Positions 34,713 to 44,457 of a stretch of 64,000 nucleotides of DNA are shown in pieces. The notes under the pieces were generated by a model. The model saw only the letters and a program-made list of their open reading frames with translations, was not told the DNA's origin and did not search any database. The stretch covers positions 1 to 64,000 of the forward strand of contig JBGAVT010000001.1 of the NCBI GenBank assembly GCA_044227985.1, in the 5' to 3' direction. Numbering within the stretch: the first letter of the stretch is position 1; every line of letters starts with the position of its first letter. The translations under genes and the position numbers were made by a program. This DNA is from CAZUNB01 sp044227985. GTDB taxonomy: Bacteria; Patescibacteriota; Saccharimonadia; Saccharimonadales; JAGPDM01.

Positions 34713-35041
34713 CGGTTGTCTCCTGATCCAGAAATCCTATTGCGCTTTTGACGTGAACTTAGCTTATCTAAGTTCTCTCTCGCTACAGAATCGAGACTAA
34801 CATCAGTTAGATCTGCAAGTCGAGCGAGGTACCACAATACGTCCCCAAGTTCAGCAGCTATAGCTGATTTCGTTTTATTGGTGAGTTGGCCGCTATCATC
34901 GCGTAGAATTTTCTTTACTTTCTCGGCAACTTCTCCTGATTCACCAACCAATCCAAGCGCCATTCGAGCTAAAAAAAGAGCACTATCATCACTTTCGACG
35001 ATAGTGCTAGCGCTCGCTTTTTGGTATTCATCAAGCGTCAT
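34709..35041 (-). CDS. MazG-like NTP pyrophosphohydrolase
   Basis: 110 aa, one MazG domain: GLVGESGEVAEKVKKIL and AAELGDVLWYLARLAD give the ExxE...ExxD Mg2+ motif. Single-domain enzymes of this type clean up non-canonical or excess NTPs. It follows a membrane protein gene by 16 nt and is probably last in the mscL transcript. Confidence 0.88.
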   Translation of the reverse strand: MTLDEYQKASASTIVESDDSALFLARMALGLVGESGEVAEKVKKILRDDSGQLTNKTKSAIAAELGDVLWYLARLADLTDVSLDSVARENLDKLSSRQKRNRISGSGDNR

Positions 35042-35057
35042 CTTTTTTACTCAAAAA

Positions 35058-35498
35058 CTATTTCTTGGTAGTCTTTTTGGCTGAAGCTTTTTTAGCAGCT
35101 GGTTTTTTAGCAGCTGGTTTTTTGGTTGCAGTTTTCTTAACTTCAGTTTTTTTCGCAGTTACAGCAGTAACTGGGGCTGTTGTAGTTGTTTTCGTATTTA
35201 CTTTTGGTGACGTAGCATTCTTACGATTAATAATAACCAAAATAAGAAGGCCGATGAGGACAGCTACCAACGCAGAAGTTAGTAAGTAATATAACTTAGA
35301 CTGTTGTAGAATTTCTTGTACTTCTGGCTTAGTGGCTTCTTTACCGAGCTGTTCTTTTAGTTGATCGTACTGTTCAAACTGAGATTGAACAGTTAGAAAT
35401 GCCTGGTATGCAAATTTTAGGATTTCGAAAAACCCGAGTGCGATTGTTGAGCTAGCAATTATTTGCCAAACTTGTGCTTTTGAAAATTGTTGATTCAT
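35058..35498 (-). CDS. Two-TM membrane protein with histone H1-like Lys/Ala tail
   Basis: 146 aa. Helices at about 13-31 and 69-88 separated by a charged helix; the C-terminal 45 residues are KKTEVKKTATKKPAAKKPAA-type repeats like histone H1/HU tails. With the tail in the cytoplasm the protein could tether DNA or RNA to the membrane. AAGGA precedes the ATG. Follows mscL by 5 nt. No named family recognised. Confidence 0.75.
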   Translation of the reverse strand: MNQQFSKAQVWQIIASSTIALGFFEILKFAYQAFLTVQSQFEQYDQLKEQLGKEATKPEVQEILQQSKLYYLLTSALVAVLIGLLILVIINRKNATSPKVNTKTTTTAPVTAVTAKKTEVKKTATKKPAAKKPAAKKASAKKTTKK

Positions 35499-35503
35499 GT
35501 TAT

Positions 35504-35818
35504 TTATTCCTTTTCTTTATCTAATTTATCAAGACCAATGCCCTTGACGATGAAGTATATCACTGCAGCGACTATCAGTAAATCAAGTAGTGGACTTGCG
35601 AACTTTCCCCAAACAAAATCTGATTTACCAATTGTAAAACTTGCTTTTGCAAGATTGTCGGCATTTGGTAAAACTAAACCAATTAGAGGATTAATCAAAC
35701 CATCAACTAGACCGCTGACTACATCCTTAACGGCAATACCTAAAATCAACCCAATTGCTAAACCGACAACACCTTGTTCTCTGATAAAATCAAGGAAACC
35801 AGTCATCTGTTTTTTCAT
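35504..35818 (-). CDS. mscL: Large-conductance mechanosensitive channel
   Basis: 104 aa. N-terminal amphipathic helix FLDFIREQGVVGLAIGLILG leads into TM1 with the Gly/Ala-rich pore; TM2 is PLLDLLIVAAVIYFIVKG. It is shorter than E. coli MscL (136 aa) with a reduced periplasmic loop and C-terminal bundle. Opens on hypo-osmotic shock. GAGGGG ribosome site. The window also has an MscS. Confidence 0.9.
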   Translation of the reverse strand: MKKQMTGFLDFIREQGVVGLAIGLILGIAVKDVVSGLVDGLINPLIGLVLPNADNLAKASFTIGKSDFVWGKFASPLLDLLIVAAVIYFIVKGIGLDKLDKEKE

Positions 35819-35840
35819 ACTTCAACCCCTCACATTATAT

Positions 35841-36674
35841 TTAATGGTTAGAGTATGACAGAACAGAGATTGCCTGTCGAGTAGCAGCGACATCGTGGAC
35901 ACGCACAAATGAGGCACCTTTTTCTATCGACTGGGCAGCAATTATTGCTGAGGCAGTGTCACGGTATTTTGTCGGTTGATTTGTCAGCTCGCCGATAAAG
36001 CGTTTGCGACTAGCGCCAATTAAAACTGGTAGTTTGGTCTGCTGCGATGACTCCATGCATAGTTGCATATTCGTATCAATGTCAGCTCCTGGAAGTAAGC
36101 TATAATCTTCTTGTTCGACATCACCAAAGCCGAGTCCAGGGTCGAGAATCAACCTATGCTCGTCAATCCCTGCTTTGATTGCGTGGTTAGTAATCCGCTG
36201 AAATTCCTCATGCAAACTATCAAGCAATCTACTTTTCTGCAACGGTTTTTGGCGCATCAAAATAATCGAACAACCGTATTTATTTACTACATCAGCCATA
36301 TCAGAATCGCCTAAACTAGAAATATCATTAATAAAATCTGCACCAGCGTCTAGGGCATTTTGTGCAACCAGAGCCTTCTTTGTATCTACGCTTATGGGGA
36401 TACGTGGCGCTAATTTTTTAAGCATCCTTATAACCGGCACTATGCGCTTTGACTCCTCAATAGTTGAGACTTCATCATGCCCTCCTGGTCGTGTTGACTC
36501 ACCGCCTACATCAAAGCTGTCTGCACCCTGATCAATAATCTGTCCAATATAATCTTCTGTTAATTCTACCTCGGCATCGCTGAACGAATCAGGCGTAGCA
36601 TTAATAATAGCCATGACTTGAGGTTTTGTAATCGTCCACACATCACCGTGGGCGCCAAATAATTGAAAATTCAA
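35841..36674 (-). CDS. folP: Dihydropteroate synthase
   Basis: 277 aa. AIINATPDSFSDAE (pterin loop 1), FDVGGESTRPGG, ISVDTKKALVA, FINDISSL, LDPGLGFGD and IGASRKRFIGEL. Joins p-aminobenzoate to the pterin made by FolK, whose gene is at 57045. Overlaps the class V aminotransferase by 4 nt (ATGA), so they are one transcript. Chorismate from the aro operon could feed pABA synthesis. Confidence 0.95.
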   Translation of the reverse strand: MNFQLFGAHGDVWTITKPQVMAIINATPDSFSDAEVELTEDYIGQIIDQGADSFDVGGESTRPGGHDEVSTIEESKRIVPVIRMLKKLAPRIPISVDTKKALVAQNALDAGADFINDISSLGDSDMADVVNKYGCSIILMRQKPLQKSRLLDSLHEEFQRITNHAIKAGIDEHRLILDPGLGFGDVEQEDYSLLPGADIDTNMQLCMESSQQTKLPVLIGASRKRFIGELTNQPTKYRDTASAIIAAQSIEKGASFVRVHDVAATRQAISVLSYSNH

Positions 36675-37906
36675 AGCACAACCCCTTCTGCTGCTTCGAG
36701 TTGTCGTTCAAGCTCTGCCATACCATTGGCCACATCAACCGAAATACGCACCTGCTGAGCAGCCATACCGAGCGCATACAACGTACGGAAAAGGCAATGC
36801 GCTCGACACTGCTCACCCATTTGCCCAACTCTTAGAACCGGCAGGCCAAACGATCCAGAAATCTCAACACCGTAGTGCTCGACCATATAACGCTGCCAAA
36901 AAACCGCATCAACACCATCAGGAACTTTGATTGAAATAACACTCGCCAGTCTCTGTCTCTCAGGTACGTATAGCTCTAGCCCCATGGCCACAATCCCAGC
37001 CTGCATTGCTAGTGAGCTAGCTAGGTGACGCTTCATACGGGCCTCAAGTGTCTCTTTGCTCACTAAGCGCAGTGCTTCATACATTGCCAAAACTCCTGGG
37101 ACTGGTGCGGTGTAATGATATTTTTGATGGCCCCAAAACTGCCAAGCTAGCTTCGCATCTAGTGTCCACTGCGCTAATGGATGTTTGCGCTTTTCGATAG
37201 TCTCCCATGCTTTATCGCTGAGAGCGAGCAAACTTACGCCTGGAATACTTGAGAGACCTTTCTGTCCGCCTGTGATGACTGCATCAATCCCCCATTCATC
37301 CATTAGAAAGGGCATAGTCGTCAGAGTACAGACTGCATCAACGATAAACAATGCACCATGATCTTTAACAAGCTTCGCTATTTCGGGTAAGAAAATATTA
37401 TGAACACCACTACTAGTCTCACCTTGTACTATCGTTACGACGTCGTACTTATTCGTCTGTAATTTTTTCTCAACCATCTTCGGTGAAATTGTTTCTATAT
37501 CTTCAGTTGATAATACGTCAACATCGGCACCTGTCCGCCGAGCCATTTCTTCCAGTCGAGGACCGAAGACACCATGCTTATTAACAAGACTTAAAACCCT
37601 ACGGCCCGGCCAAGCGAGATTAGAAACAGCCATTTCCATAGCAGCGCTACTCGGACCACCAACACCAATTATATATTGACTCCTAGTCTGGAATGAGTAG
37701 CGCGCCATCTCTTGTAGGCCAGCAATTACCTTATTCATATCTTTACCAAGGTGATTAATGACAACGCTATTTGCGCGAGAAACTTCATTAGGTAGTGGTA
37801 CGGGACCAGCGCCCATCAATAACAATGGTTCATCAGGCAAAATATCATCAAGACGTGTTAGCTTGGGCGGAGAACATCTATCAACGTAATCGGCGTGGTT
37901 GCTCAT
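36671..37906 (-). CDS. Class V aminotransferase (alanine/serine-glyoxylate type)
   Basis: 411 aa. PLP-binding region GALFIVDAVCTLTTMPF with GGQKGLSSIPGVSLLAL holding the Schiff-base Lys; N-terminal LLMGAGPVPLPNEV is typical of the serine-pyruvate/alanine-glyoxylate group. Overlaps tsaC by 26 nt and folP by 4 nt. The substrate pair is not certain; serine or glycine supply next to folate genes would make sense. Confidence 0.87.
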   Translation of the reverse strand: MSNHADYVDRCSPPKLTRLDDILPDEPLLLMGAGPVPLPNEVSRANSVVINHLGKDMNKVIAGLQEMARYSFQTRSQYIIGVGGPSSAAMEMAVSNLAWPGRRVLSLVNKHGVFGPRLEEMARRTGADVDVLSTEDIETISPKMVEKKLQTNKYDVVTIVQGETSSGVHNIFLPEIAKLVKDHGALFIVDAVCTLTTMPFLMDEWGIDAVITGGQKGLSSIPGVSLLALSDKAWETIEKRKHPLAQWTLDAKLAWQFWGHQKYHYTAPVPGVLAMYEALRLVSKETLEARMKRHLASSLAMQAGIVAMGLELYVPERQRLASVISIKVPDGVDAVFWQRYMVEHYGVEISGSFGLPVLRVGQMGEQCRAHCLFRTLYALGMAAQQVRISVDVANGMAELERQLEAAEGVVL

Positions 37907-38423
37907 GCTCTAATGATAGCAAACGTGATGCTTCACCACGTATGATTCCTCCATCAACATATAAATTAATTAAATCTCCAAAAATCTGTTTTGCTTCGTC
38001 AATTGTTTCAACAGGAGGCTCACCAGCGATATTTGCACTTGGTGCAATAAGCGGGCCGGTTTGCTCAATAATTTTTTGTAAAAATTTATAATCAGGCAAA
38101 CGAAAAGCTAAACTAGCTTTTCCTCTAGTTAGGTAATTATCTACACTCTCTACCGGTAATATCAAGCTCACTGGTCCAGGCCAATAGGTGCTCGCCTGCA
38201 TCAACTTATCTTCTTTCACGCCAAATGCTTTGAGCTGCAAAACGTCAGATACCAGAATAATACATGGCTTATTACTTTGTCTTTTACGGACTTTGTAAAC
38301 CTCCTCAACAGCGCTTTCCGAAGAGGCTCGTGCCAATATTCCATAAATAGTATCAGTCGGTGTGACCACCAACTTATTGTCTTTCAAGGCATTGATTGCT
38401 TCAGTTAGATCATCATGACTCAT
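37881..38423 (-). CDS. tsaC: L-threonylcarbamoyladenylate synthase (Sua5/YrdC)
   Basis: 180 aa. VVTPTDTIYGILARA, KxR-rich KVRKRQSNKP, YWPGPVSLILP, LAFRLPDY and PLIAPSANIAGEP are YrdC-family motifs. First step of the universal t6A37 tRNA modification. TATACT (38430-38435) ends 6 nt before the ATG, so it heads a leaderless transcript with the aminotransferase and folP. Confidence 0.93.
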   Translation of the reverse strand: MSHDDLTEAINALKDNKLVVTPTDTIYGILARASSESAVEEVYKVRKRQSNKPCIILVSDVLQLKAFGVKEDKLMQASTYWPGPVSLILPVESVDNYLTRGKASLAFRLPDYKFLQKIIEQTGPLIAPSANIAGEPPVETIDEAKQIFGDLINLYVDGGIIRGEASRLLSLEHEQPRRLR

Positions 38424-38463
38424 GGCTTTAGTATAGCAACTGACGAAAGATTCGATTTATTGC

Positions 38464-38469
38464 TATACT
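38464..38469 (+). promoter_or_regulatory. -10 box of mscS
   Basis: TATACT, 7 nt before the ATG at 38477; leaderless mRNA predicted. It lies back to back with the tsaC promoter, 28 bp from that gene's own TATACT. Confidence 0.55.
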
Positions 38470-38476
38470 AAAACCA

Positions 38477-39337
38477 ATGTATAAAACATTAACACAATGG
38501 CTACTAAATGAAGGATTTCACATCCTAATTATATCTTTTGTGGCGGTATTTGTTAGGCGAAATAGTAAACTACCCATCAAGCGTTTCATTAAAAGTTTGA
38601 TGAAAGCTGAAAAATTTAGTAACGATGGTGAAAGAATGCGCCGTGAAGAAACATTAAGAGATATCGTCTACGCATCACTAGGCGTTGTTATCTACGCAAT
38701 TGCATTCACCATGATTCTGTCTATTCTTGAAATCAATATCCAGCCGCTACTCGCTAGTGCAGGTGTGCTTGGTGTTGCACTCGGCTTTGGTGGTCAGTGG
38801 TTAATCAGAGATGTTATATCAGGTATTTTTATTATTACTGAAAATCAATATCGAGTTGGAGATGTAGTTACACTCAACACGGGTAGTGTTCAGATTTCAG
38901 GTACAGTCGAAGACATTAGCCTCCGTTTAACAGAGCTTCGTGATCTTGATGGTCAACTATTTCATGTGCCTAACGGAATAATTCAAGTTGCAGGTAATAA
39001 AAGCAAAGACTTTGCTGGCATTAACCTCGATATCGATGTAGCCTATGATTCAGACTTGAAACTTGTACAAAAGGTTGTCAACGAGGTTGGAGCACAGTTA
39101 GCGGAGGACAAAGAGTGGAAAAAACACATTATCGAAACGCCTCGATTCTTGCGAGTTGATCGTTTCTCTGAACGATCTGTTGTTATAAAGATCGTTGGCA
39201 AAACCGAGCCCCTCAAACAATGGTCAGTAAGCGGCGAATTGAGGTTAAGGCTTAACGATGCCTTTAGAGAGCACAAGATAAAAATGCCCTACTTTAGTGT
39301 TGCCAGTGTTGGATCAATACCCAATACAAAAAAATAG
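38477..39337 (+). CDS. mscS: Small-conductance mechanosensitive channel (MscS family)
   Basis: 286 aa. Three N-terminal helices ending in the pore helix ASAGVLGVALGFGGQWLIRD, then the MscS beta domain (YRVGDVVTLNTG, VEDISLRLTELRDLDGQLFHVPNG) and the alpha/beta vestibule (IDVAYDSDLKLV). Near the length of E. coli MscS (286 aa). Complements MscL in osmotic release. Confidence 0.93.
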   Translation: MYKTLTQWLLNEGFHILIISFVAVFVRRNSKLPIKRFIKSLMKAEKFSNDGERMRREETLRDIVYASLGVVIYAIAFTMILSILEINIQPLLASAGVLGVALGFGGQWLIRDVISGIFIITENQYRVGDVVTLNTGSVQISGTVEDISLRLTELRDLDGQLFHVPNGIIQVAGNKSKDFAGINLDIDVAYDSDLKLVQKVVNEVGAQLAEDKEWKKHIIETPRFLRVDRFSERSVVIKIVGKTEPLKQWSVSGELRLRLNDAFREHKIKMPYFSVASVGSIPNTKK

Positions 39338-39345
39338 CGTAGTTT

Positions 39346-39984
39346 TTAAATATTTATTTCAATCGGTTGAGAGTCGCCAATCGGGAAGAATTGGATACCT
39401 GCTTGAGACAGAGTTTTTTCAGCTAATTCATAGTACCAAACCTTTCCTTCGTCAGATAAATGCCAATCATGGATTGGAATGACAGCTTGTGGTTGCATTT
39501 GTAGCAGTAGTTCCATGGCGCCAGCAAACGAGCCCCAAGGTGATACAATCGGCATCGCCACTATCGGCGCAGGTCTAATCATCTGGAAGCTATCTCCGAC
39601 ATGAGTTAGTTTGTTCCAAAGAGTAAACAGACTGTTCTCTGGTGGTGCTGGTTGCCCGGTCCACATAGGTGCATGAGCAGTTGTTACCATGTTGATCTCG
39701 CTTGGCGTGGAAACCGATGCATGCAATCCACGCGCATCTAGTTTATCTGTCACCGTCTTGTTAGAAATAATCAAACAATCCGGATTGTAATCACGAATTG
39801 CATCAATAAAATTTATATCCATGTGGTCGGGGTGCTCATGCGTAACCAAAACATAATCAATACGTGGCCAGTTTGCTAAATCAGCTATAGCTGATTCCAT
39901 ACTCCACTTACCTGGGTCGATAAATACAGCTTTGCCTTCATCTTCAACTAGCAGACACGAATGTACGTATTTTGTTATCTTCAT
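39346..39984 (-). CDS. MBL-fold metal-dependent hydrolase (UlaG-like)
   Basis: 212 aa. VTHEHPDHMDI is the HxHxDH motif; the N-terminal MKITKYVHSCLLVEDEGKAV and VIPIHDWH near the end are UlaG/YtnP-like. Substrate unknown. Its start overlaps the stop of the upstream envelope protein gene by one base, so it is translated from the same mRNA. Confidence 0.85.
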   Translation of the reverse strand: MKITKYVHSCLLVEDEGKAVFIDPGKWSMESAIADLANWPRIDYVLVTHEHPDHMDINFIDAIRDYNPDCLIISNKTVTDKLDARGLHASVSTPSEINMVTTAHAPMWTGQPAPPENSLFTLWNKLTHVGDSFQMIRPAPIVAMPIVSPWGSFAGAMELLLQMQPQAVIPIHDWHLSDEGKVWYYELAEKTLSQAGIQFFPIGDSQPIEINI

Positions 39985-41204
39985 TATTTACTATCTACTT
40001 TCATCGTTTTTTCTGTAGTTTTAGCAGTGGTTCGTCTGGCTCTTCTGTGTGGGTAAATCATAGCAAAGACACCAAGTCCAAGTATACTAATTATAGTCGT
40101 AATTACACCTCCTGCGAACGGAATGAGACCGATTAAGTAATATAGACCAAGACCAACCACTAAAGCACTTAGGGGCGTCGCAAGCTTAGTCTCGTTACGG
40201 CTAGCTGATTGTTTTTGTAGGAGGTATCGCCCGACTAGGTATGAACCAGGAATCTTCGCCGAGAATATTGCCATCAACCAAAATACTAACGTGATAATAC
40301 CAAGTGGAAATCCGATCAAGCTTAACATCAGAAGAAAACTGATTGGACCACCGATCAACGCAATGATAATTCCCCAGATGAATGTCTGGCCATAGTCTTT
40401 CGAGCTGATACGGGTCACTCGCTCAGTACTCTGACGGAAAACATACATTGCTGCGAGACCAATAATCAAACTAGCAGCGAAGAAAAATATAGCGGCTACT
40501 ACTTTAGCAATAAAACCAGCGAGATACGGTACATCATTCTTTAGCTCTGGCTGCTTAAGATTAATATTACCAATTACTTGGCTACCTGTTTGCCGCTTGG
40601 CTTTATTTTCAGAAAATAAGTCGATATTTCCGCTAATCTTTGCCTTTTCCCCAATCGTGAGAGAGTTAGCACTTATAACGCTATTTCGACCAACTCGAGC
40701 GTTTAACAATAGGCTGTCACTACCAGCCATAATACCGCGACCGATATCACCAGACAAAGTCAGTACACTGCTACCAGCAATAACACCCCCACCGATTACC
40801 GTGTCGTCAGTCGTTTTGACGTTAGCACCAAATCCGATGAAACTATCACCAATCTCAGCTTTATTCAGAGAGATTGTTTGTCCAGCGGCATAAAGATCGT
40901 CACGAATAGTACCAGTAACTTCAACGCTGCTCCCGGCCGCAAAAACGTCACCATTTACGACGCCTCGAATACTAACATCACTACCGACTGCATAGACATC
41001 ACCGTTAACAACACCTTCAATAACAACTCGGTTTGAGCTTACAAAAAGATCATCATTAATCGTCTGCGTCTCGCTAACTCGGTATTCCTCATCATTCTCA
41101 CGAACAGTTACAGCTGATGCTTTCATGCTAGACCCAAAACCAAACAAAACAACTCCTAGTAGAACAAAGAGCGCTACTTTCTTTTTACTGTGCTTAGTTA
41201 ACAT
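39984..41204 (-). CDS. Envelope protein with bactofilin-like beta-helix and membrane domain
   Basis: 406 aa from the ATG at 41204, behind GGAGG; an in-frame ATG five codons up lacks this site. Signal or anchor helix (10-30), then a right-handed beta-helix of GDVYAVGSDVSIRGVVNG-like turns (about 45-210), then four helices (about 230-390) and a basic tail. Bactofilin-like repeats suggest a polymerising scaffold, here exported and membrane-tethered. Function unknown. Confidence 0.82.
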   Translation of the reverse strand: MLTKHSKKKVALFVLLGVVLFGFGSSMKASAVTVRENDEEYRVSETQTINDDLFVSSNRVVIEGVVNGDVYAVGSDVSIRGVVNGDVFAAGSSVEVTGTIRDDLYAAGQTISLNKAEIGDSFIGFGANVKTTDDTVIGGGVIAGSSVLTLSGDIGRGIMAGSDSLLLNARVGRNSVISANSLTIGEKAKISGNIDLFSENKAKRQTGSQVIGNINLKQPELKNDVPYLAGFIAKVVAAIFFFAASLIIGLAAMYVFRQSTERVTRISSKDYGQTFIWGIIIALIGGPISFLLMLSLIGFPLGIITLVFWLMAIFSAKIPGSYLVGRYLLQKQSASRNETKLATPLSALVVGLGLYYLIGLIPFAGGVITTIISILGLGVFAMIYPHRRARRTTAKTTEKTMKVDSK

Positions 41205-41324
41205 GACTTCCTCCATCAATTATTCTATCTATCAATATACATCATATCGTCAGCACATAACAAAGTGGTACAGTTATATATCTTCAAATTCTTAGACGAT
41301 TTTTGTTCATCGATGCTTATGATT

Positions 41325-41353
41325 TTGACTTTTAACTGATTCCTCTATAAAAT
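41325..41353 (+). promoter_or_regulatory. guaB promoter
   Basis: TTGACT (41325-41330), 17-nt spacer, TAAAAT (41348-41353), then 6 nt to the ATG at 41360. The predicted start is the A of ATG. Confidence 0.7.
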
Positions 41354-41359
41354 CTATCT

Positions 41360-42829
41360 ATGGTACACGAAACAATCTCTTTAGGAATAACATTTGATGA
41401 CGTCTTGCTCTTACCCGGGGCGAGTAACGTTTTACCTAGTGAAGTAAACGTAGCTGGACGTTTCAGTCAGCATATAAACCTACCAACGCCAATTATAAGC
41501 GCTGCTATGGACACAGTGACCGAGGCTGATACGGCCATTACTATGGCACGAGCTGGTGGCATTGGTGTGCTCCATCGCTCACTTATCCCAACCGAACAGG
41601 CTGCTGAGGTAGTAAAAGTAAAACGAGCACAATCAACTATTATCCGTGATCCTATCACTGCGCGATCAGACCAAAGTATTTCCTATGCTCGACGCATCAC
41701 TAGTGAAAATAATATCACTGGCATACCGATCGTTGATAAAGATGGAAAGCTTGAAGGTATAGTCACCAACCGGGACATGCGTTTTGTGAAAAATATGCAG
41801 ACTAAACTCGGTGAAATCATGACGACAAAGCTGTTTACTATTAGCGAACCTGTTAATAACCACGAAGCACTCAAACAGATGCATGAGCACCGTATAGAGA
41901 AATTACCTGTTGTTGATAATTCCGGCAAACTAACCGGTTTGATTACTTTCAAAGACATTCAGAAACGACAACAATTTCCGAATGCTAATCAAGACGATGA
42001 AGGTCGCCTACGTGTTGCCGCAGCAGTTGGAACTGGTAGTGATACTTTTGAACGAATTACGGCGCTAGTCGAGGCTGACATTGATGCAATCATCGTTGAC
42101 ACAGCACATGGTCATAGTCAGAAAGTTATCGATATCGTAGCTGATGTTCGTAAAAAATATCCTAAACTAGAATTAATTGCCGGCAACATTGCTACCGCGG
42201 AAGCTGCTGAAGCTTTAATAGCAGCCGGTGTTAACGGACTCAAGGTAGGCATCGGACCAGGTAGTATTTGTACTACGCGAATTATTGCCGGGATAGGCGT
42301 ACCTCAGTTGACGGCTATTGCAAATGTTGTAAAAGTTGCGCGACCGAAAAATATTCCTGTTATTGCTGATGGTGGTATCAAGTACAGTGGTGATATCGTC
42401 AAAGCTCTGGCAGCTGGTGCATCGAGTGTTATGCTCGGTGGATTACTAGCTGGAACTGATGAAGCACCAGGTGAACGCACAATCTACCAAGGGCGCGCCT
42501 ACAAATCATATCGTGGCATGGGCAGTCTTGGCGCTATGAAGCGCGGCAGTCGCGATAGATACTTCCAAGATAATGTCGAGGAATTTGATTTAGAACAAAA
42601 GCTAGTCCCCGAAGGTATTGAAGGCCGAATTCCGTACCGTGGGCCGCTTGTCAGTACAGTCTTTCAACTAGTTGGTGGTTTACGCGCAGGTATGGGCTAT
42701 GTTGGAGCTGCGACCGTCGAAGAACTCTATGACAAAGGCGTATTTATCCGAGTTTCCCAATCTGGCATCAAAGAAAACCACCCCCATGACGTCGAAATAA
42801 CTAGCGAAGCCCCGAACTACCGCCCGTAA
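41360..42829 (+). CDS. guaB: IMP dehydrogenase
   Basis: 489 aa. TIM barrel interrupted by two CBS domains (about 95-205), active-site loop GPGSICTTR with Cys304, flap motif YRGMGSLGAM and the KLVPEGIEGRIPYRG region. Oxidises IMP to XMP, the step before GuaA. Leaderless promoter. The CBS pair probably binds purine nucleotides for feedback control. Confidence 0.98.
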   Translation: MVHETISLGITFDDVLLLPGASNVLPSEVNVAGRFSQHINLPTPIISAAMDTVTEADTAITMARAGGIGVLHRSLIPTEQAAEVVKVKRAQSTIIRDPITARSDQSISYARRITSENNITGIPIVDKDGKLEGIVTNRDMRFVKNMQTKLGEIMTTKLFTISEPVNNHEALKQMHEHRIEKLPVVDNSGKLTGLITFKDIQKRQQFPNANQDDEGRLRVAAAVGTGSDTFERITALVEADIDAIIVDTAHGHSQKVIDIVADVRKKYPKLELIAGNIATAEAAEALIAAGVNGLKVGIGPGSICTTRIIAGIGVPQLTAIANVVKVARPKNIPVIADGGIKYSGDIVKALAAGASSVMLGGLLAGTDEAPGERTIYQGRAYKSYRGMGSLGAMKRGSRDRYFQDNVEEFDLEQKLVPEGIEGRIPYRGPLVSTVFQLVGGLRAGMGYVGAATVEELYDKGVFIRVSQSGIKENHPHDVEITSEAPNYRP

Positions 42830-43333
42830 GCTCTTCACTTTGTAGGACCGTAATCAACCAGACTCATACCTATGAGGATTCTCTACAAAGACTAGGTCTG
42901 TAAGCCCTAATAACTCTATGCGTTTAGTCAGGAAATAACTAATTATCTCTACTTATTCATTTGTTATGCATTCTCTAGAAGTAATCCTATTGGTAATTGA
43001 TCCAAACCTAAAGTCTTTGAGCTTTTAAGGTAGTTACGAAATAGCTGTCGCTACTTGACCAATCACTGTGGAGTTATCAGTTATTCTTATCCTTTCATAT
43101 CTGGAACACCAATTTTGTCGAGAATACCATAGTATACATTTACAAAGATTATTGGACTTGGACCTAATACAAGGCGGTCAGTAATTACATTTAGTGAGCG
43201 AATTGGCCTACTGATTTTGCTTAGCTACTAGTTATATGATTTAGGCCTCTCTATAGGTTTGCATAGTATAGTATTTTATGTTTACTATCGAAAAAATATC
43301 ACAAATAAACAAAAAACTACATTAATACTAATT
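42830..43333. other. Gene-free 500-bp convergent gap
   Basis: Between the 3' ends of guaB and the DMT transporter gene. No ORF of useful length in any frame and no typical terminator. CTTTGTAG/CTACAAAG (about 42839-42895) is an 8-bp inverted repeat with a 40-nt loop. Base composition is like coding DNA in the first half, so a decayed gene is possible. Confidence 0.5.
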
Positions 43334-44380
43334 TTATAAACGAACAAACAACAATTTGAATTGGTGTGATAATCGTTCACGCCACGAACGATAGTGAACA
43401 GGCTTCCTGGCCTGGTTTTCAGCAAAATAAACTCCTGAGGCTATTATCGCAGCACCTAACACTTGGTGTATTGTGATCATTTCTCGCAAGAAAATCTGCG
43501 CTGATAAAACTGCAAATACTGGTTGTAAATATCCATACGGACTAGCCTCTTCACCTGTCATATTATCGATAGCGAAATACAATAGTTTTATTGCAATCAC
43601 AACATTTAATAGTGTCATTAAGATAATCAGCCCTATAAATACAACTGGGTTGGCTCCACCGAAGCTCCAATTATCAAACTGCACAAACATAATCGGTATG
43701 AAGACTATTCCAGCAAAAAAGATTCTGGCTGATAGAAGCTCAGATAAATCATAGTGTTTTGAATACTTTTTTGTTAATATCGTCCCAAGATTATCAGTAA
43801 TTAATGCTGCGATTAATAATGTACTGCCCAAGATAACATCACCCGTTAGACCACCGGGAGACCCAAAGAATGCAACATACGTAGCGCCAAGAGCTGCCAC
43901 AGCTAAGCCAACCATTACTCTCTTTCGCATTTGTTCTTTTAGGATAAATAGAGATAACATGAACATTATAATAGGTCCGAGGCTACTAACAATTCCATAT
44001 TCAGTCGCTGATATATGGTCTAGTGAAATAAATATAAGCGCTACCGGCAAAGCATTACAAAAAATTCCGATTGTGGCGACAACAAAATAATCTCTTAACT
44101 TATTATTTTTAAAAAATCGATACAGTCCAGGTAAAAGAAATAGAGTTGCGAGCAAAAAACGAATCCCGACTAAAGATAATGCTGGTAATCCTTCAAGCAA
44201 GACTTTGGCAACAACAACAGTTCCACCCCAGATAGCTGTAGCAGCGATTAGAGCCATTGAGGCTCGACGAGTAGTCTTTTGAGAACGAAAGCTCCGTATC
44301 AAACCACGGATTGGTCTAAAGCGGTTATTCCGCGCGTGTTGTTCGGCATCAAAAGCGATGCTGGATGGATTATTTATCAT
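43334..44380 (-). CDS. EamA/DMT family transporter
   Basis: 348 aa. A 40-residue basic cytoplasmic lead, then ten helices as two EamA repeats (ALIAATAIWGGTVVVAK ... GIRFLLATLFLLPG; ITDNLGTILTKKYSKH ... EEASPYGYLQPVFAVLSA). The PYGYLQPVFAV pattern is typical of RhaT/EamA metabolite exporters. The substrate is unknown; amino acids are common for the family. Confidence 0.88.
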   Translation of the reverse strand: MINNPSSIAFDAEQHARNNRFRPIRGLIRSFRSQKTTRRASMALIAATAIWGGTVVVAKVLLEGLPALSLVGIRFLLATLFLLPGLYRFFKNNKLRDYFVVATIGIFCNALPVALIFISLDHISATEYGIVSSLGPIIMFMLSLFILKEQMRKRVMVGLAVAALGATYVAFFGSPGGLTGDVILGSTLLIAALITDNLGTILTKKYSKHYDLSELLSARIFFAGIVFIPIMFVQFDNWSFGGANPVVFIGLIILMTLLNVVIAIKLLYFAIDNMTGEEASPYGYLQPVFAVLSAQIFLREMITIHQVLGAAIIASGVYFAENQARKPVHYRSWRERLSHQFKLLFVRL

Positions 44381-44457
44381 TTATGTCTTTTTTTGTTTTA
44401 ATTGTTAATAATATTACTATAGCAGTAATTTATATTAAAAGCAAGTATAAAGTGTGG

